Positions 61,187-63,868 of a stretch of DNA of 63,868 nt are shown here, piece after piece. Position 1 is the first letter of the stretch; every line of letters begins with the position of its first letter. The notes under the pieces were generated by a model, which was given only the letters and a program-made list of their open reading frames with translations, made no database searches and had not been told where the DNA came from. The stretch is from Paenibacillus polymyxa (lineage in GTDB: Bacteria > Bacillota > Bacilli > Paenibacillales > Paenibacillaceae), in contig NZ_JAGGNR010000051.1 of the NCBI RefSeq assembly GCF_018614975.1, forward strand, positions 1 through 63,868, given 5' to 3'. The position numbers and the translations under genes were made by a program.

Positions 61187-62787
61187 TGAAGACCATTATG
61201 CTTGTTGATGACGATCCTCATATTGTAAAGGCATTAACAGATCATATTGATTGGCCTTCTCTGGGCCTCAGCATTGCAGGCACTGCTTCCAATGGCTTGG
61301 ATGCGCTGGACCTGTTTCACCGCATGCATCCAGATGTCGTTATGACTGACGTCTATCTACCGGGGATGACCGGGCTTGAGATCACACAGACGTTACGACG
61401 TGATCATCCCCACCTGCCAATCATCATTCTTAGTGGATATGACGAATTTGAGAACGCCAGGGCAGCCATGCGCTGGGGTGTGAATCACTTTTTGCTGAAG
61501 CCGGCAGAGGTTGAGGAGATTGAGTCTGTGCTGCGAGAGGTGCTACTGGAACAAGATGTGCGAGAGCGGCATGAGCGGCTGGAGCAGACGTACAAGCAGG
61601 AGGTCGGACGGGTACTACCGTATTTACGCAAACAATTTCTTCACGAACTGCTGACTACGCGATATCGGGCAGACGAACTGCCTAAAGAACGCATGGACTA
61701 TATAGGCATTCATATGTACTCACAGACACGCGCCATTAGTCTGCAACTGAATCGCCCCGTATTTTTGACACGAATGAAAGAACGGGATTGGCAGCTTCTC
61801 CGCTATGGGGCGGCCGATATTATTCAGGAGACGGTGAAGGAGCAAACGGCGCGCATGAATGGTCAGGTAGAGATAGTTGATTATTCGGATCAGGTATTTG
61901 TGTTGCTTCTATTAGGAGATAAAGATCATCTGGAGGAATGCCTGCCACTCGTGGAGCGGATGATCAATCAGATCTTTACGTATCTGAAAATTGAAGTAAG
62001 TGCTGGAATCGGGAAATCCAAGAGTCACCCATGTGAGGTGATAGATTCTTATCTCGAGAGCAGGGAAGCGGTGGAAACAGCAGAGTTTCAAGGAGGCAGT
62101 CGTATCTACCACTATGAAGCATCAAAGGAAACAGAGCCCAATGTGACTGATTATTCATTATTGCTTCGTCAATGGAATGAGGCTTGGGCGGATATTCGAC
62201 CTGACTTGGCGGAAGAGGTATGGCATCATATTTGCCTTTTGCTGAAAGAGGGGAAATGTGTTGGGATACAGGATGTACAGGTTGTGGCCGTCAGTCTGTT
62301 TGACACATTGATGCATAGCTGGAACCGACTTCACCCTATGTTAACGCCACCGCTGGCGATGAGTGATTTTCTGCGTGAAATTCAATCAAAATATGCGTTG
62401 TATGATCTGGTAAGCTGGATGGATCGTATTATCTGTAAATGGCTGGAACAGGTACGTAAGGAGATGGGCGAGAAGAAAAGCAATAAACTTATCGAGCAGG
62501 TGAAACAGTATGTGGAATTGCATTACGCCGAAGAGATTAGTTTTGAAGCGATAGCCAAGGGGCTGTTCGTACATCCGAAGTATCTGAGTCAACTGTTCAA
62601 AAGGGTGACCGGGGAGAATTTCGTGAGTTATTTGAACGGGTACCGAATTCAGAGAGCGTTGGAACTGTTGCAGTCGGGACATTACATGGTATATGAGGTG
62701 AGCGAGATGACGGGGTTCCGTAATGCGACGTATTTCAGCCAGGTGTTCAAAATGCTTACGGGCAAGAGTCCGTCTGAGGTGGGGTAG
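61183..62787 (+). CDS. Response regulator, YesN-like (REC plus AraC)
   Basis: A 534-aa regulator. REC at about 3-120 has DDD acidic pocket residues (LVDDDPHIV), phospho-acceptor Asp56 (VVMTDVYLP) and Lys near 107 (LLKPAEVEE). A linker of about 300 residues follows, then an AraC DNA-binding domain (about 430-532) with two HTH units (ISFEAIAKGLFVHPKYLSQL; VYEVSEMTGFRNATYFSQVF). It overlaps the kinase by 4 nt. It should activate the ABC and GH105 genes. Confidence 0.94.
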   Translation: MMKTIMLVDDDPHIVKALTDHIDWPSLGLSIAGTASNGLDALDLFHRMHPDVVMTDVYLPGMTGLEITQTLRRDHPHLPIIILSGYDEFENARAAMRWGVNHFLLKPAEVEEIESVLREVLLEQDVRERHERLEQTYKQEVGRVLPYLRKQFLHELLTTRYRADELPKERMDYIGIHMYSQTRAISLQLNRPVFLTRMKERDWQLLRYGAADIIQETVKEQTARMNGQVEIVDYSDQVFVLLLLGDKDHLEECLPLVERMINQIFTYLKIEVSAGIGKSKSHPCEVIDSYLESREAVETAEFQGGSRIYHYEASKETEPNVTDYSLLLRQWNEAWADIRPDLAEEVWHHICLLLKEGKCVGIQDVQVVAVSLFDTLMHSWNRLHPMLTPPLAMSDFLREIQSKYALYDLVSWMDRIICKWLEQVRKEMGEKKSNKLIEQVKQYVELHYAEEISFEAIAKGLFVHPKYLSQLFKRVTGENFVSYLNGYRIQRALELLQSGHYMVYEVSEMTGFRNATYFSQVFKMLTGKSPSEVG

Positions 62788-62839
62788 AGCGATACAGGTA
62801 CAGTATTTTTAATAAAGTGGAAGAGGAGATATGGTTCTT

Positions 62840-63385
62840 ATGAGGATCGATCAGCAGGAATACTACATTAAAGGTTTATCTTACTCCATTAGATCGGCAG
62901 AGGAAAAGGATGCTGAGGCATTGTCTTCACTACGTGTACAAATCGATGGGGAAACCGAGAACATGGATCGTGAAGAGGGCGAGGCGTATATCGACGCAGC
63001 CGGGTTTAGGCGGATCATCCATTTGGACACTGAGAAGTCACGGAATCTGTTCCTTGTTGCTGTAGTGGCGGGCGAGATTGTGGGATACTCCCGATGTGAA
63101 GGTACAGAGTTGAAGCGCTTTTGCCATAAGGTTGAGTTCGGCGTGTGTGTAGCCCGAGAATTCTGGGGACATGGGATTGGCAAGAACTTGCTGGAGAAGT
63201 CGATAGAATGGGCAGACCAGACCGGTGTTGAGAAGATGACGTTGAACGTGCTGGCATCCAACAAGGCAATCGGGCTATATCAAAAGTGTGGCTTTGGGAT
63301 CGAAGGCATTTTGAAAAAGGATCGGCGACACGCGGATGGACAGTATCATGACACGATAGTGATGCGCAGGTGCAAAGAGTTATAG
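62840..63385 (+). CDS. GNAT family N-acetyltransferase
   Basis: A 181-aa acetyltransferase. The core acetyl-CoA site is FGVCVAREFWGHGIGKNLLE (R/Q-x-x-G-x-G/A type loop), followed by LNVLASNKAIGLYQKCGFGIEGILK. It resembles RimI/YhhY-type enzymes acting on amines. GAGGAG (62823-62828) is 11 nt before ATG 62840 and only 2 nt before ATG 62831, so the later start is preferred. Substrate unknown. Confidence 0.88.
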   Translation: MRIDQQEYYIKGLSYSIRSAEEKDAEALSSLRVQIDGETENMDREEGEAYIDAAGFRRIIHLDTEKSRNLFLVAVVAGEIVGYSRCEGTELKRFCHKVEFGVCVAREFWGHGIGKNLLEKSIEWADQTGVEKMTLNVLASNKAIGLYQKCGFGIEGILKKDRRHADGQYHDTIVMRRCKEL

Positions 63386-63784
63386 TATAAAAAGTGAAAA
63401 ACACAATCTATATAAGTTCACAGTCTATGGAGTTTAAATAGTAGATTTGATGCCGACATAATAGATAGCAGTGTTATTGAGTAGATGTATTATGTTTCTT
63501 ATCTTATAGAACGAATGTAATGATGTTGAATGAGTCTATTCACATCCTATTATTGAGATAGATTAGACCGGTGAGTGTATATAGGATATAGTAAGAGGAT
63601 ATTGCCATTGGAAAAGAGATTATGAAGAGATTGAATCAAATCATTAATTGGTTTGCATATGGCATATTTTACAAGTAGTAATTGTGTTGTGTATATGATA
63701 TATTCTATCTCCGGCCAAAAAACAAGAGAAACAAAGTGCCGCAGGCAAAACTAATAAGCTTCGAAAGAAACTTAAAAAAAGAGC
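63386..63784. other. AT-rich intergenic region before an rRNA promoter
   Basis: About 400 bp of AT-rich sequence with no convincing gene or strong hairpin. An open frame of 61 codons from 63682 to the window end runs through the promoter and leader below and is not considered coding. Confidence 0.5.
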
Positions 63785-63868
63785 TTGCTAAGTTGGTTCG
63801 GAAGTGTTATGATATAAAAGTTGCTGAGGAGAACAATATTCGGCAACAAAATAAGTTTGATCTTTGAA
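63785..63868 (+). promoter_or_regulatory. rRNA operon promoter and leader (probable)
   Basis: TTGCTA (63785-63790), a 17-nt spacer and TATGAT (63808-63813). The transcribed part ends at the window edge with GTTTGATCTTTGAA, which I recognise as the start of the conserved leader ahead of 16S rRNA in Paenibacillus and related Bacilli (usually continuing with AACTGAACAACGAGTG). The 16S gene should start a few hundred bases beyond the window. Confidence 0.7.

Noticed and set aside
63682..63867. 61-codon open frame at the right edge
   Set aside because: Covers the rRNA promoter and leader; apparent coding is accidental.
1..63868. CRISPR arrays, tRNA genes, prophage or integrase genes
   Set aside because: No regularly spaced direct repeats, tRNA-like cloverleaf ends or integrase motifs were seen on reading; the only mobile elements found are the MITE and the IS3 element.

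Overview
The window looks like chromosomal DNA of a Gram-positive, low-to-mid GC, plant- or soil-associated Firmicute, most likely Paenibacillus. This is inferred from gene content: polysaccharide-utilisation loci with YtcP/LplB-type sugar ABC permeases that lack their own ATPase, membrane-bound AraC regulators, a YesM/YesN-type two-component pair, SLH-domain surface proteins, a bacilliredoxin-like protein, strong AGGAGG ribosome binding sites and several TTG starts. No species is claimed.

Layout. (1) 0.4-21 kb is a glycan-degradation island: cutC, two different GH29 alpha-L-fucosidases, a wrecked GH35 beta-galactosidase, a Gfo/Idh/MocA oxidoreductase, three TIM-barrel sugar isomerase/epimerase-type proteins, a sugar ABC importer (two permeases plus a lipoprotein), a membrane AraC regulator, a GH3 glycosidase and a GH38 alpha-mannosidase. 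It also carries a 160-bp MITE and two copies of a long hairpin intergenic repeat. (2) 21-28 kb holds small housekeeping or stress genes (HTH protein, membrane-anchored YtxJ/BrxC-like thiol protein), a two-gene cassette with an XRE-ImmA/IrrE protein, and melA (GH4 alpha-galactosidase) divergent from an AraC regulator. (3) 27.9-33.3 kb is a five-gene Nik/Opp-type ABC importer led by a cobalamin riboswitch. (4) 33.4-34.9 kb is an IS3-family (IS150-like) element with a -1 frameshift heptamer and a broken transposase; it sits inside what looks like the terminator hairpin of the importer operon.

(5) 35-40 kb encodes a two-gene surface pair (large DUF5704-like secreted protein and SLH protein) on the minus strand. 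(6) 40-46 kb has csaA, udk, an ECF sigma/anti-sigma/VanZ operon, the fossil of a beta-glucoside PTS operon whose RAT/terminator leader is still readable, and a DJ-1/PfpI protein. (7) 46.4-51.2 kb is a SWIM plus SNF2 helicase operon (YwqB/YwqA-like). (8) 51.5-53.3 kb has an endonuclease/exonuclease/phosphatase protein and a soluble chemotaxis-type transducer. (9) 53.6-62.8 kb is a second sugar locus: a GH105-like unsaturated uronyl hydrolase, a separate ABC importer with a near-perfect cre site, and its histidine kinase/response regulator. The window closes with a GNAT acetyltransferase and the promoter and leader of what is almost certainly an rRNA operon that begins just outside.

Working together: island 1 would import a fucose- and mannose-containing oligosaccharide through the ABC system and trim it inside the cell (none of its glycosidases has a visible signal peptide). 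The oxidoreductase and epimerase-like proteins would then process the sugar, possibly by 3-keto chemistry. Locus 9 does the equivalent for pectin- or ulvan-like unsaturated uronides. All functional calls rest on motif recognition by eye; no database search was run.
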